This document shows, in pieces, positions 27,023 through 35,150 of a DNA stretch of 64,000 nt; position 1 is the first letter of the stretch; each line of letters starts with the position of its first letter. This DNA is from an uncultured Flavobacteriaceae bacterium (GTDB lineage: Bacteria; Bacteroidota; Bacteroidia; Flavobacteriales; Flavobacteriaceae), in the NCBI GenBank assembly GCA_947497145.1, contig CANMFQ010000017.1:1-64000 (forward strand), given 5' to 3'. The position numbers and the translations under genes are program-made. The notes beneath the pieces are model-generated. The model saw only the letters and a program-made list of their open reading frames with translations. It had not been told where the DNA came from and did no database searches.

Positions 27023-30000
27023 ATGAAGTTTGAAGAATATAAAGGATTGAACCTTTCGGGGGTAGCAGAAGAGATTCTGAACTATTGGAAAGAGAACCAG
27101 ATTTTTGAAAAAAGTATTGCTACAAGAGCAGGAAAGCCAAGCTATGTTTTTTATGAAGGACCACCATCGGCAAATGGAATGCCAGGTATTCATCATGTGA
27201 TGGCGCGAACCATTAAAGATATTTTTCCAAGGTATAAAACCATGAAAGGCTTTCAGGTAAAACGAAAGGCTGGTTGGGACACACATGGACTTCCAATAGA
27301 ACTTGGTGTCGAAAAAGAACTGGGTATTACCAAAGAAGATATTGGAAAAAAAATATCAGTTGAAGAATATAATGCTGCCTGTAAAAAGGCAGTTATGCGA
27401 TATACTGATGTTTGGAATAAAATGACCGAACAAGTGGGCTATTGGGTAGATATGGATGACCCGTATATAACCTACAAGTCTAAATATATGGAGACTGTTT
27501 GGTGGTTGCTAAAGCAGATTTATGATAAGGGACTTATTTACAAAGGCTATACTATTCAACCATATTCGCCAAAAGCTGGTACAGGTTTAAGTTCGCACGA
27601 GCTTAATCAGCCAGGTACGTATCAAGATGTTACTGATACTACCGTTACCGCACAGTTTAAAGCAATTGAAGATACCTTACCTGATTTTTTACAAAATGAA
27701 GGAACGGTTTATCTTTTGGCATGGACTACTACTCCTTGGACGCTTCCCTCAAATACAGCGCTAACGGTGGGTTCAAAAATTGATTATGTTTTAGTAGAAA
27801 CCTACAATCAATATACTTTTGAGCCTATAAATGTGGTTTTGGCTAAAAAATTAGTTGCAAAACAGTTTTCGGGTAAATTTAAAGAGGTATCAGAAAAATC
27901 AGCATTGCTCGACTATGTGTCGGGAGATAAAAAGATACCATTTTATGTGGTAAAGGAATTTAAAGGAGCTGATTTAGTTGGCATTAAATATGAGCAATTA
28001 ATAGATTATGCAAAGCCTTATCAAAATGCTGAGCATGCTTTTCGCGTAATTTCTGGGGATTTTGTAACTACAGAAGACGGTACAGGTATTGTACATACAG
28101 CACCTACTTTTGGTGCTGATGATGCCTTGGTTGCCAAGCAGGCCGTGCCAGAAATACCACCATTGTTGGTACTTGATGAGAATAATAATCCTGTACCATT
28201 AGTAGACCTTCAGGGTAAATTTAGACCTGAATTAAAAGAATGGGGAGGTAAATACGTAAAAAATGAATATTACGATGATGGTGAAGCGCCTGAGCGTTCT
28301 ATTGATGTTGAAATTGCCATTAAGTTAAAAGAAGAAAATAAAGCATTTAAGGTTGAAAAGTATGTACACAGTTACCCAAATTGTTGGCGTACAGATAAGC
28401 CAATATTATACTACCCATTAGATTCATGGTTTATTAAAATCACTGATGTTAAAGACCGCATGTTTGCATTGAACCAAACCATCAATTGGAAACCCAAAGC
28501 TACTGGCGAAGGAAGATTTGGTAATTGGTTGGCAAATGCTAATGATTGGAATTTATCTCGTTCACGCTACTGGGGTATTCCGTTGCCGATATGGCGAACT
28601 GAAGATGGCACCGAAGAATTGATGATTGGTTCGGTAGCCGAGCTAAAAACCGAAATGCATAAGGCGCTTGATGCTGGTGTTCTTGATAAGGATATTTTTG
28701 AAGATTTTGTTGTTGGCGATATGTCAGAAGAAAACTATGACAAAATTGATTTACATAAAAACATAGTTGACCAAATCACCTTAGTTTCTGCAACAGGCAA
28801 GCCCATGAAACGAGAGAGTGATTTAATTGATGTTTGGTTTGATAGTGGTTCTATGCCCTATGCCCAGTGGCATTACCCATTTGAAAATAAAGATTTAATA
28901 GATAAAAACGAAACTTTTCCTGCAGATTTTATAGCAGAAGGCGTAGACCAAACGCGCGGCTGGTTTTATACACTTCATGCTATTGCTTCAATGGTTTTTG
29001 ATTCTGTAGCTTATAAAAATGTGGTTTCAAACGGATTGGTGCTTGACAAAGAAGGTAAAAAAATGTCTAAACGTTTAGGCAATGCCGTGGACCCTTTTGA
29101 AACAATGGATGCTCATGGAGCTGATGCCACTCGTTGGTATATGATTTCCAATGCAAACCCGTGGGACAATTTAAAATTTGATATCGAGGGTATTGTAGAG
29201 GTGAAAAGAAAATTCTTTGGCACACTATATAACACCTATTCATTTTTTGCCCTTTATGCCAATATTGATGCATTTCATTATGCGGAGGAAGACATTCCGT
29301 TACATGAGCGCCCCGAAATAGACCAATGGATTCTTTCAGAATTACATACCCTTATTAAAAAGGTAGACCAGGCTTATGCTGATTATGAACCAACACGAGC
29401 TACACGAGCAATATCAGAATATGTTCAAGAAAACCTCAGTAACTGGTATGTACGCCTATGTAGAAGACGTTTTTGGAAAGGAGATTATCAGCAAGATAAA
29501 ATTTCGGCATACCAAACACTATATACCTGTTTGCTTACAGTAGCCAAATTATCGGCACCTGTAGCACCATTTTTTATGGATAGGTTATACAAAGACCTTA
29601 TAAATACCACTAAAAAGGAGCCTTTTGAAAGTGTGCATTTGGCTGATTTTCCTGTGTGTGACGAGAAGATAATAAACGCTGCTTTAGAAGGAAAAATGCA
29701 AAAAGCTCAGCTTATTTCTTCATTAGTGCTATCTATACGACAAAAAGAGAAAATTAAGGTGCGCCAACCGTTGCAAAAAATTATGATTCCTATTTTGAAT
29801 GCTGATCAAAAGCACGAAATAGAAGCGGTTGCTGATTTGATTAAATCTGAGGTTAATGTGAAGGAGATAGAGCTGTTAACAGATGCTTCAGACATCTTGG
29901 TGAAGAAAATAAAGCCCAATTTTAAGGTTTTAGGCCCTAAATATGGCCAAGAAATGAAGTTGATAGCAGGAGCTGTTGCACAGTTAAATCAAGAAGATAT

Positions 30001-30421
30001 CAAAAAAATTGAACAAGATGGCGAGATATCACTAGAAATAAAAAATAAAAGTATTAAATTAGAGTTACAGGATGTAGAGATTGTCTCTCAAGATATTGAA
30101 GGGTGGTTAGTGGCATCTTCAGGAGGTATTACTGTTGCGCTAGATGTTACCATTAATGAAGATTTAAGAAAAGAGGGTATCGCTAGAGAACTTGTAAATA
30201 GAATTCAAAACCTGAGAAAAGATTCAGGTTTTGAAGTGACTGATAAAATTGATATTAAAATATTAAAAGATGGTTTTGTAGAAGAGGCGGTGGCCAACAA
30301 TATAGACTATATTAAGGCTGAAACATTGATTGCAGAGCTAGATTTTGAAGAAAAATTGGAAGAAGGCACGAAAATTGCTTTTGATGAGATTAATACGAAA
30401 TTATTTATTGCAAAACATTAG
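27023..30421 (+). CDS. ileS: Isoleucyl-tRNA synthetase
   Basis: IleS charges tRNA-Ile and edits misactivated valine. The class I signatures are present: the HIGH-type motif in GMPGIHHVMARTIKD and KMSKS-type KKMSKRLGN. The CP1 editing domain shows YLLAWTTTPWTLPSNTAL and the GTGIVHTAPTFGADD motif. The WFDSGSMPYAQWHYP and WGIPLPIW stretches are also typical. At 1132 residues it is of the long Bacteroidota/eukaryote-like IleS type, with an extended C-terminal region. It is the first gene of a same-strand run with the DksA-like, DUF4097-like and lspA genes. Confidence 0.97.
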   Translation: MKFEEYKGLNLSGVAEEILNYWKENQIFEKSIATRAGKPSYVFYEGPPSANGMPGIHHVMARTIKDIFPRYKTMKGFQVKRKAGWDTHGLPIELGVEKELGITKEDIGKKISVEEYNAACKKAVMRYTDVWNKMTEQVGYWVDMDDPYITYKSKYMETVWWLLKQIYDKGLIYKGYTIQPYSPKAGTGLSSHELNQPGTYQDVTDTTVTAQFKAIEDTLPDFLQNEGTVYLLAWTTTPWTLPSNTALTVGSKIDYVLVETYNQYTFEPINVVLAKKLVAKQFSGKFKEVSEKSALLDYVSGDKKIPFYVVKEFKGADLVGIKYEQLIDYAKPYQNAEHAFRVISGDFVTTEDGTGIVHTAPTFGADDALVAKQAVPEIPPLLVLDENNNPVPLVDLQGKFRPELKEWGGKYVKNEYYDDGEAPERSIDVEIAIKLKEENKAFKVEKYVHSYPNCWRTDKPILYYPLDSWFIKITDVKDRMFALNQTINWKPKATGEGRFGNWLANANDWNLSRSRYWGIPLPIWRTEDGTEELMIGSVAELKTEMHKALDAGVLDKDIFEDFVVGDMSEENYDKIDLHKNIVDQITLVSATGKPMKRESDLIDVWFDSGSMPYAQWHYPFENKDLIDKNETFPADFIAEGVDQTRGWFYTLHAIASMVFDSVAYKNVVSNGLVLDKEGKKMSKRLGNAVDPFETMDAHGADATRWYMISNANPWDNLKFDIEGIVEVKRKFFGTLYNTYSFFALYANIDAFHYAEEDIPLHERPEIDQWILSELHTLIKKVDQAYADYEPTRATRAISEYVQENLSNWYVRLCRRRFWKGDYQQDKISAYQTLYTCLLTVAKLSAPVAPFFMDRLYKDLINTTKKEPFESVHLADFPVCDEKIINAALEGKMQKAQLISSLVLSIRQKEKIKVRQPLQKIMIPILNADQKHEIEAVADLIKSEVNVKEIELLTDASDILVKKIKPNFKVLGPKYGQEMKLIAGAVAQLNQEDIKKIEQDGEISLEIKNKSIKLELQDVEIVSQDIEGWLVASSGGITVALDVTINEDLRKEGIARELVNRIQNLRKDSGFEVTDKIDIKILKDGFVEEAVANNIDYIKAETLIAELDFEEKLEEGTKIAFDEINTKLFIAKH

Positions 30422-30426
30422 AAAGT

Positions 30427-30807
30427 ATGGCACAAGATTTAAAAGTTAGATATTCTGACGCAGATTTGGCCGAGTTTAAAGGGCTAATAGAAGAAAAAAT
30501 AGTTAAAGCAACTCAGCATTTAGAGCTATTGAAGAGTGCTTATATGAACGACGGAAATAATGGCACTGATGATACATCGCCCACATTTAAAGCGTTTGAA
30601 GAAGGTTCGCAAACGATGAGTAAAGAAGCCAATACGCAATTAGCCATTCGTCAAGAAAAATTTATACGAGATTTAAAGAATGCCTTACTGCGCATTGAGA
30701 ACAAAACATACGGCATATGTCGTGTTACTGGTAAACTTATCAATAAAGAAAGACTAAAGCTTGTGCCTCATGCTACCTTAAGTATTGAAGCTAAAAATAT
30801 GCAGTAG
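30427..30807 (+). CDS. TraR/DksA family protein
   Basis: This is a 126-residue DksA/TraR-like protein. A long coiled-coil N-terminal part (residues 10-90) is followed by the C-terminal zinc-finger-like fold YGICRVTGKLINKERLKLVP. Only one of the four expected zinc Cys residues remains; the others are replaced, as is usual in Bacteroidota members. It may bind RNA polymerase through its secondary channel as DksA does, but without zinc. It starts five bases after ileS and is followed by a terminator at 30829. Confidence 0.88.
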   Translation: MAQDLKVRYSDADLAEFKGLIEEKIVKATQHLELLKSAYMNDGNNGTDDTSPTFKAFEEGSQTMSKEANTQLAIRQEKFIRDLKNALLRIENKTYGICRVTGKLINKERLKLVPHATLSIEAKNMQ

Positions 30808-30828
30808 TAAAAATTATATTCTAAAAAG

Positions 30829-30857
30829 AAAACCTGCATTGTTTTGCGGGTTTTTTT
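30829..30857 (+). terminator. Terminator after the dksA-like gene
   Basis: A stem AAAACCTGCA (30829-30838) pairs with TGCGGGTTTT (30845-30854) with one G-U pair, followed by a T-run to 30857. It may separate ileS-dksA from the two genes downstream. Confidence 0.7.
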
Positions 30858-30872
30858 ATAGCTTCCATTATC

Positions 30873-31487
30873 ATGCGGTATTGTTTGTTTTTATTTTTTT
30901 GCATCAATATGCTGTCGGCTCAAAAAGTATTGAAGAAGGTTGTTTTAGACACGAATATTTCTTTGGTTCAAATTGATGCCAATAATTGCTTTGAAATCAA
31001 TCTAGAAACCACAAATGGTCATGAGCTGGTTGTAGAGGCTACTATTGATGGGGAATATAAAAAAGACCTACTCTTAACAATGAAAGAGGACGGAACTACC
31101 TTACATATAGGTGGTGGTTTTCAACAAAATTTTATAAATCCTAATGATAAATTGAGTGCTCATAAAGTTATATCTATTGCGTTGCGTATAACATTACCTA
31201 AAAATAAAAATGTGGCGATTTATGGCACAAGTTGTAATCTCATGGTTAAAGGGGCCTATAAAAAATTGGATGTAAGTTTAAATGATGGTTCTTGTGATCT
31301 TTACAGTATTGTAGGCGCCGTTGTTGTACATACACAAAGTGGTGACATTACAGCAAATAGTGCAGCAGCCACCATTAATAGTGCCAGTAAATATGGTGCA
31401 ATTGAAAGTGAAAACATACCCGTTGGTGATAATCAATATGATTTGAGCACTGTTACAGGAGATATCCATCTTAAAAGAATCGAATAA
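30873..31487 (+). CDS. DUF4097-like adhesin-head protein
   Basis: This is a 204-residue exported protein. The signal peptide CLFLFFCINMLSAQ is followed by a repetitive beta-strand body with segments such as VAIYGTSCNLMVKGAYKKLDVSLNDGSCDLYSI and VVVHTQSGDITANSA. This pattern suits the DUF4097 / GIN-type beta-solenoid domain found in putative adhesin heads. No membrane anchor or C-terminal sorting domain is visible, so it is probably periplasmic or outer-membrane associated. It lies between the dksA-like gene and lspA; the role is unknown. Confidence 0.72.
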   Translation: MRYCLFLFFCINMLSAQKVLKKVVLDTNISLVQIDANNCFEINLETTNGHELVVEATIDGEYKKDLLLTMKEDGTTLHIGGGFQQNFINPNDKLSAHKVISIALRITLPKNKNVAIYGTSCNLMVKGAYKKLDVSLNDGSCDLYSIVGAVVVHTQSGDITANSAAATINSASKYGAIESENIPVGDNQYDLSTVTGDIHLKRIE

Positions 31488-31520
31488 TATGTCTATTTTT
31501 GTCATATTTAGAATAAAGGA

Positions 31521-32177
31521 ATGAATTTAAAGAAGTCGCTGCTGTTAATAGCTGTCATATTGATTATTGATCAATTCAGTAAAATTTATATCAAAACTCA
31601 TTTTGAATTGGGTCATTCAATAGATGTGTTTAGTTGGTTTAAAATTCATTTTATTGAAAATTCTGGTGCTGCCTGGGGTGCTAAATTGAGTGATTTTTTG
31701 CCTATTTCAGAAGCAGCGGGAAAATTAATCTTAACGGTCTTTAGGTTGTTTGCAGTTGCAGGTATTGGCTATTGGTTATATGATGCTATTAAAAAGAAAT
31801 CTCCAAAAACACTTATACTTGCGGTTTCGTTGATTTTTGCTGGTGCGTTAGGTAATATTATTGATTCTGTTTTTTACGGCTTATTATTCGATCATAGTAA
31901 TAACCAAGTGGCAAGTTTATTTCCTGACACTTCATACGGTGGTATTTTTTATGGTAAGGTGGTTGATATGCTTTATTTTCCTATGATTGATAGTACTTGG
32001 CCAGAATGGGTGCCCTATTTTGGAGGGCAGAGTTTCCGTTTTTTTGAGCCTGTTTTCAATATTGCAGATACAGCAATTAGTACTGGTGTAGGTATCTTAT
32101 TAGTATTTAATAAAAGGGCTTTTCCAAAAAACGAAGAGGAAGATACTAATGTAGATCATGTATCAGAAAACGAGTAA
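31521..32177 (+). CDS. lspA: Lipoprotein signal peptidase (LspA)
   Basis: LspA cleaves the signal peptide from prolipoproteins after lipidation; several such lipoproteins are encoded in this window. Four membrane segments are present. The conserved motifs are the N-terminal DQFSK, FIENSGAAWGAK (the conserved Asn-Ser-Gly), AGALGNIIDSVFYG with the first catalytic Asp, and VVDMLYFP with the second. At 218 residues it is longer than the enterobacterial enzyme because of a loop and C-terminal tail usual in Bacteroidota. Its 3' end overlaps the convergent cyclo-ligase gene by 22 bases. Confidence 0.95.
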   Translation: MNLKKSLLLIAVILIIDQFSKIYIKTHFELGHSIDVFSWFKIHFIENSGAAWGAKLSDFLPISEAAGKLILTVFRLFAVAGIGYWLYDAIKKKSPKTLILAVSLIFAGALGNIIDSVFYGLLFDHSNNQVASLFPDTSYGGIFYGKVVDMLYFPMIDSTWPEWVPYFGGQSFRFFEPVFNIADTAISTGVGILLVFNKRAFPKNEEEDTNVDHVSENE

Positions 32178-32725
32178 ATGTTTTCTGGAGTAACACAATA
32201 GTCCAATGGAATATCATCAGTAGTACAATCGGTGATTTTATCTTCGGGAGGAAAAATTGATAGTCCTACTTTTATGCTGTCGGGTTTACAATTCTTTAAA
32301 AACATATCATAAAACCCTTTTCCGTAGCCAACTCTATTTCCAAAAACATCAAAGGCTAATAGCGGAATAAATATTACATCTAATGTCGTAGGTGGTATCA
32401 TAATGCCATCAACGGGTTCTGGTACTCCCCAAGAATTTACAACGAGTTTGGTGTTATCTGTGAGTAAAATATGCTCTAATTGGTTGTTTTCAATAATTTT
32501 TGGAAGAATAATATGCTTGTCTTTGCCTTGAAGTATTGAGAGAATAAATGAAGTATCTATTTCCTTTTTGGCTTTTATTGACAAAAAAATGTGGTAGTAG
32601 TTTTTATGCCAAATTGGAAGCGCAAGAAGCTTATTGGCAATAGATAAACTTAAATTTGAAAGTGATTCTGAAGGTATTTCTTCACGCAGTTTTGCATACT
32701 TTAATCGCAATTCTTTTTTCAACAT
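32156..32725 (-). CDS. 5-formyltetrahydrofolate cyclo-ligase
   Basis: This 189-residue enzyme converts 5-formyl-THF to 5,10-methenyl-THF with ATP. The family C-terminal motif is clear: VIFIPLLAFDVFGNRVGYGKGFYDMFL, with the ATP-binding GYGKGFYD. The N-terminal helical region carries KKELRLKYAKLREEI, the usual basic start. The ATG is at 32725. It overlaps lspA by 22 bases tail to tail, so no room is left for a terminator between them. Confidence 0.93.
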   Translation of the reverse strand: MLKKELRLKYAKLREEIPSESLSNLSLSIANKLLALPIWHKNYYHIFLSIKAKKEIDTSFILSILQGKDKHIILPKIIENNQLEHILLTDNTKLVVNSWGVPEPVDGIMIPPTTLDVIFIPLLAFDVFGNRVGYGKGFYDMFLKNCKPDSIKVGLSIFPPEDKITDCTTDDIPLDYCVTPENIYSFSDT

Positions 32726-32765
32726 ATTGAATTGTTACGTTTTGCAATTGTCAGCGTGTAGAATA

Positions 32766-32858
32766 CTATTTACTCTCTTTAATAGCTAAAGTGTAATATA
32801 GTTTTATGAAGACCATTAGTACAATATAAGTACCTAGTGTTAGCAGATAATTATCCAT
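32766..32858 (-). CDS. Possible 30-residue single-helix membrane peptide
   Basis: An ATG at 32858 opens a 30-codon frame encoding MDNYLLTLGTYIVLMVFIKL and a short tail ending in KESK. It has one hydrophobic helix of about 18 residues flanked by charged ends, the form of bacterial small membrane proteins. It lies upstream of the cyclo-ligase gene, same strand, in an otherwise empty spacer. With only 30 codons, chance cannot be excluded. Confidence 0.3.
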   Translation of the reverse strand: MDNYLLTLGTYIVLMVFIKLYYTLAIKESK

Positions 32859-33312
32859 AATAATTTATTTTGAAGGCTAAATATAAGAAATTATTCTATA
32901 AAGTGTTATTTTTTGTCGATGAAATACACATTTTATTAAAAAAAACAGCATTTTATTAACATTTTGTACAAATTGAAGTCTTTATCTTGATTTTTTTAAG
33001 AATGGATAAGTGCCAAAATAATTCAAATTATAAAAATTCGTCTATCTCCTGCTTGATACTAAATAGAAGTGTATTGCTTTAAGGAAAGAAATACTTTTTT
33101 AGATGTTTTGGAGTCTTATTAATGAAGTTTAAACGCGAAATGGAGTTTAAAAACCGTTATTCTAATAGCGACATGATACTTGAGTATTGCTTTTAAAAAC
33201 GAAACAAAGCTGCGTCATGTTAAAAGTATACCTCTAGTAACGTTAAATAGTATAAAACCTAGTTATGATTTTATAAAAACATGGTAATTTCAAGCCCAAA
33301 ATAATGTAGTCA
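32859..33312. other. Spacer upstream of uvrC
   Basis: About 450 AT-rich bases without a credible gene. Short hairpins can be drawn, but I recognise no RNA family or mobile-element remnant. Confidence 0.4.
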
Positions 33313-33357
33313 ACTCGTTTTTGGTTGAAATTGATAGTAGAAACGAGTGATTTTTTT
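33313..33357 (+). terminator. Terminator-like hairpin immediately before uvrC
   Basis: ACTCGTTT (33313-33320) and AAACGAGT (33341-33348) form an 8-bp stem with a 20-base loop, followed by GATTTTTTT. The uvrC ATG is only a few bases downstream. It may end an unannotated upstream transcript or act as an attenuator for uvrC. Confidence 0.45.
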
Positions 33358-33362
33358 ACAAT

Positions 33363-35150
33363 ATGTCGGATATAACCATAGAAATACAACTTAAAACCTT
33401 ACCAGCTAACCCTGGAGTGTATCAGTTTTATGATAGTGCTGATAAAATACTTTATGTGGGTAAGGCTAAAAATTTGAAGAAACGAGTTTCCTCTTATTTC
33501 AACAAAAATCACGAGTATGGTAAAACTCGGGTTATGGTAAAGAAAATTGTTCGTATTGCTCATATCGTAGTGCCAACAGAATCTGATGCGTTGCTATTGG
33601 AAAATAATCTGATAAAAAAATACCGTCCAAGGTACAATGTTCTTTTAAAGGATGACAAGACCTACCCTTGGATATGTATAAAAAAAGAACCATTCCCGAG
33701 AGTTTTCTTTACAAGGAAACTTATAAAAGATGGGTCTGAATATTTTGGCCCGTACACCAGTATGAAAACAGTTCGAATCTTACTCGATCTTGTAAAAAGC
33801 GTATATCCATTACGAACTTGTAATTATGACTTGTCATCAGAAAAAATACAAGCGGGTAAATATAAAGTGTGTTTAGAATACCATTTAGGAAACTGTAAAG
33901 GTCCTTGTGTTGGTTTGCAAACTACAGAAGAGTATAATCGGCAAATTGCTGATATTAGAGAAATAGTAAAAGGTAATTTTAAATCATCACTCAGCTATTT
34001 TAAAGAGCAGATGAAACGCTTAGCTGGCGAATTGAAATTTGAAGAAGCGCAGCAAATTAAAGAAAAGATTGATATTCTTGAGAATTATCAGGTTAAGAGT
34101 ACCATTGTTAATCCTAAAATTAATAATGTCGATGTTTTCTCTATTGTGTCAGATGAGGCTTTTGCCTATGTAAATTTCCTTCAAATTTCGCACGGTTCTA
34201 TAGTGCGATCACATACTTTAGAGCTAAAAAAGAAACTAGATGAAAAGGATGAAGATCTATTACAGTTGGCTATTGTCGAGATTCGTAATCGATTCGAATC
34301 TGAATCTAAAGAGTTGTATCTTCCTTTTAAAGTGACGGTAGCTCCTCATTTAAAAGTGACGGTGCCTCAGTTGGGTGATAAGCGAAAAATTTTAGAGCTC
34401 TCAGAGCGCAACGCTAAGTTCTTTAGACAAGAGCGTTTTAAGCAAATTATGATTATTGATCCTGACAGGCATACCAATCGCATCATGGCACAGATGAAGA
34501 AAGACATTCGTCTTTCGCAAGAGCCAAGGCATATTGAGTGTTTTGATAACAGTAATATTCAAGGAAGTAATCCTGTGGCTGCTTGTGTAGTTTTTAAGAA
34601 CGGAAAGCCTTCAAAAAAAGAGTATCGTCATTTTAATATAAAAACGGTTGATGGTCCTGATGATTTTGCTTCAATGGAAGAGGTGGTTTTTAGGCGGTAT
34701 AAAAGATTATTGGCTGAAGAGCAGCCGTTGCCACAGCTTATCGTTATTGATGGTGGTAAAGGGCAGTTGTCATCAGCCTTAAAAAGTCTTGATGCTTTGG
34801 GTTTACGGGGAAAAATTGCTATTATAGGTATCGCAAAGCGATTGGAAGAAATTTATTTTCCTGAAGACCCAATACCTTTGTATTTAGATAAGAAATCAGA
34901 AAGTTTAAAGATAATTCAACAATTACGAAATGAAGCACACCGTTTTGGTATTACCTTTCACAGAAATAAAAGGAGTAAAGCGGCAATTAATTCAGAATTG
35001 GAACGTATTGATGGTATCGGAGAAAAGACTGCCCAAGAATTGTTGAAAGCTTTTAAGTCTGTAAAACGAATTAAAGAAGCCTCTGTTGAAAATCTTGCAG
35101 AAATTGTAGGTGTATCAAGAGCAAGTAAAATTTATGAAACGTTTCATTAA
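33363..35150 (+). CDS. uvrC: Excinuclease ABC subunit C
   Basis: UvrC makes both incisions in nucleotide excision repair. The GIY-YIG nuclease is at the N-terminus (PGVYQFYDSADKILYVGKAK). A Cys-rich stretch (CNYDLSSEKI, CLEYHLGNCKGPCVG) and the UVR coiled coil (about 215-245) follow. The RNase H-like 5'-incision domain contains ECFDNSNIQGSNPVAACVVF and VIDGGKGQLSSAL. Two helix-hairpin-helix motifs close the protein (IDGIGEKTAQELLKAF, VSRASKIYETFH). The length of 595 residues is normal. The stop codon is directly followed by the ATG of the patatin gene. Confidence 0.97.
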   Translation: MSDITIEIQLKTLPANPGVYQFYDSADKILYVGKAKNLKKRVSSYFNKNHEYGKTRVMVKKIVRIAHIVVPTESDALLLENNLIKKYRPRYNVLLKDDKTYPWICIKKEPFPRVFFTRKLIKDGSEYFGPYTSMKTVRILLDLVKSVYPLRTCNYDLSSEKIQAGKYKVCLEYHLGNCKGPCVGLQTTEEYNRQIADIREIVKGNFKSSLSYFKEQMKRLAGELKFEEAQQIKEKIDILENYQVKSTIVNPKINNVDVFSIVSDEAFAYVNFLQISHGSIVRSHTLELKKKLDEKDEDLLQLAIVEIRNRFESESKELYLPFKVTVAPHLKVTVPQLGDKRKILELSERNAKFFRQERFKQIMIIDPDRHTNRIMAQMKKDIRLSQEPRHIECFDNSNIQGSNPVAACVVFKNGKPSKKEYRHFNIKTVDGPDDFASMEEVVFRRYKRLLAEEQPLPQLIVIDGGKGQLSSALKSLDALGLRGKIAIIGIAKRLEEIYFPEDPIPLYLDKKSESLKIIQQLRNEAHRFGITFHRNKRSKAAINSELERIDGIGEKTAQELLKAFKSVKRIKEASVENLAEIVGVSRASKIYETFH

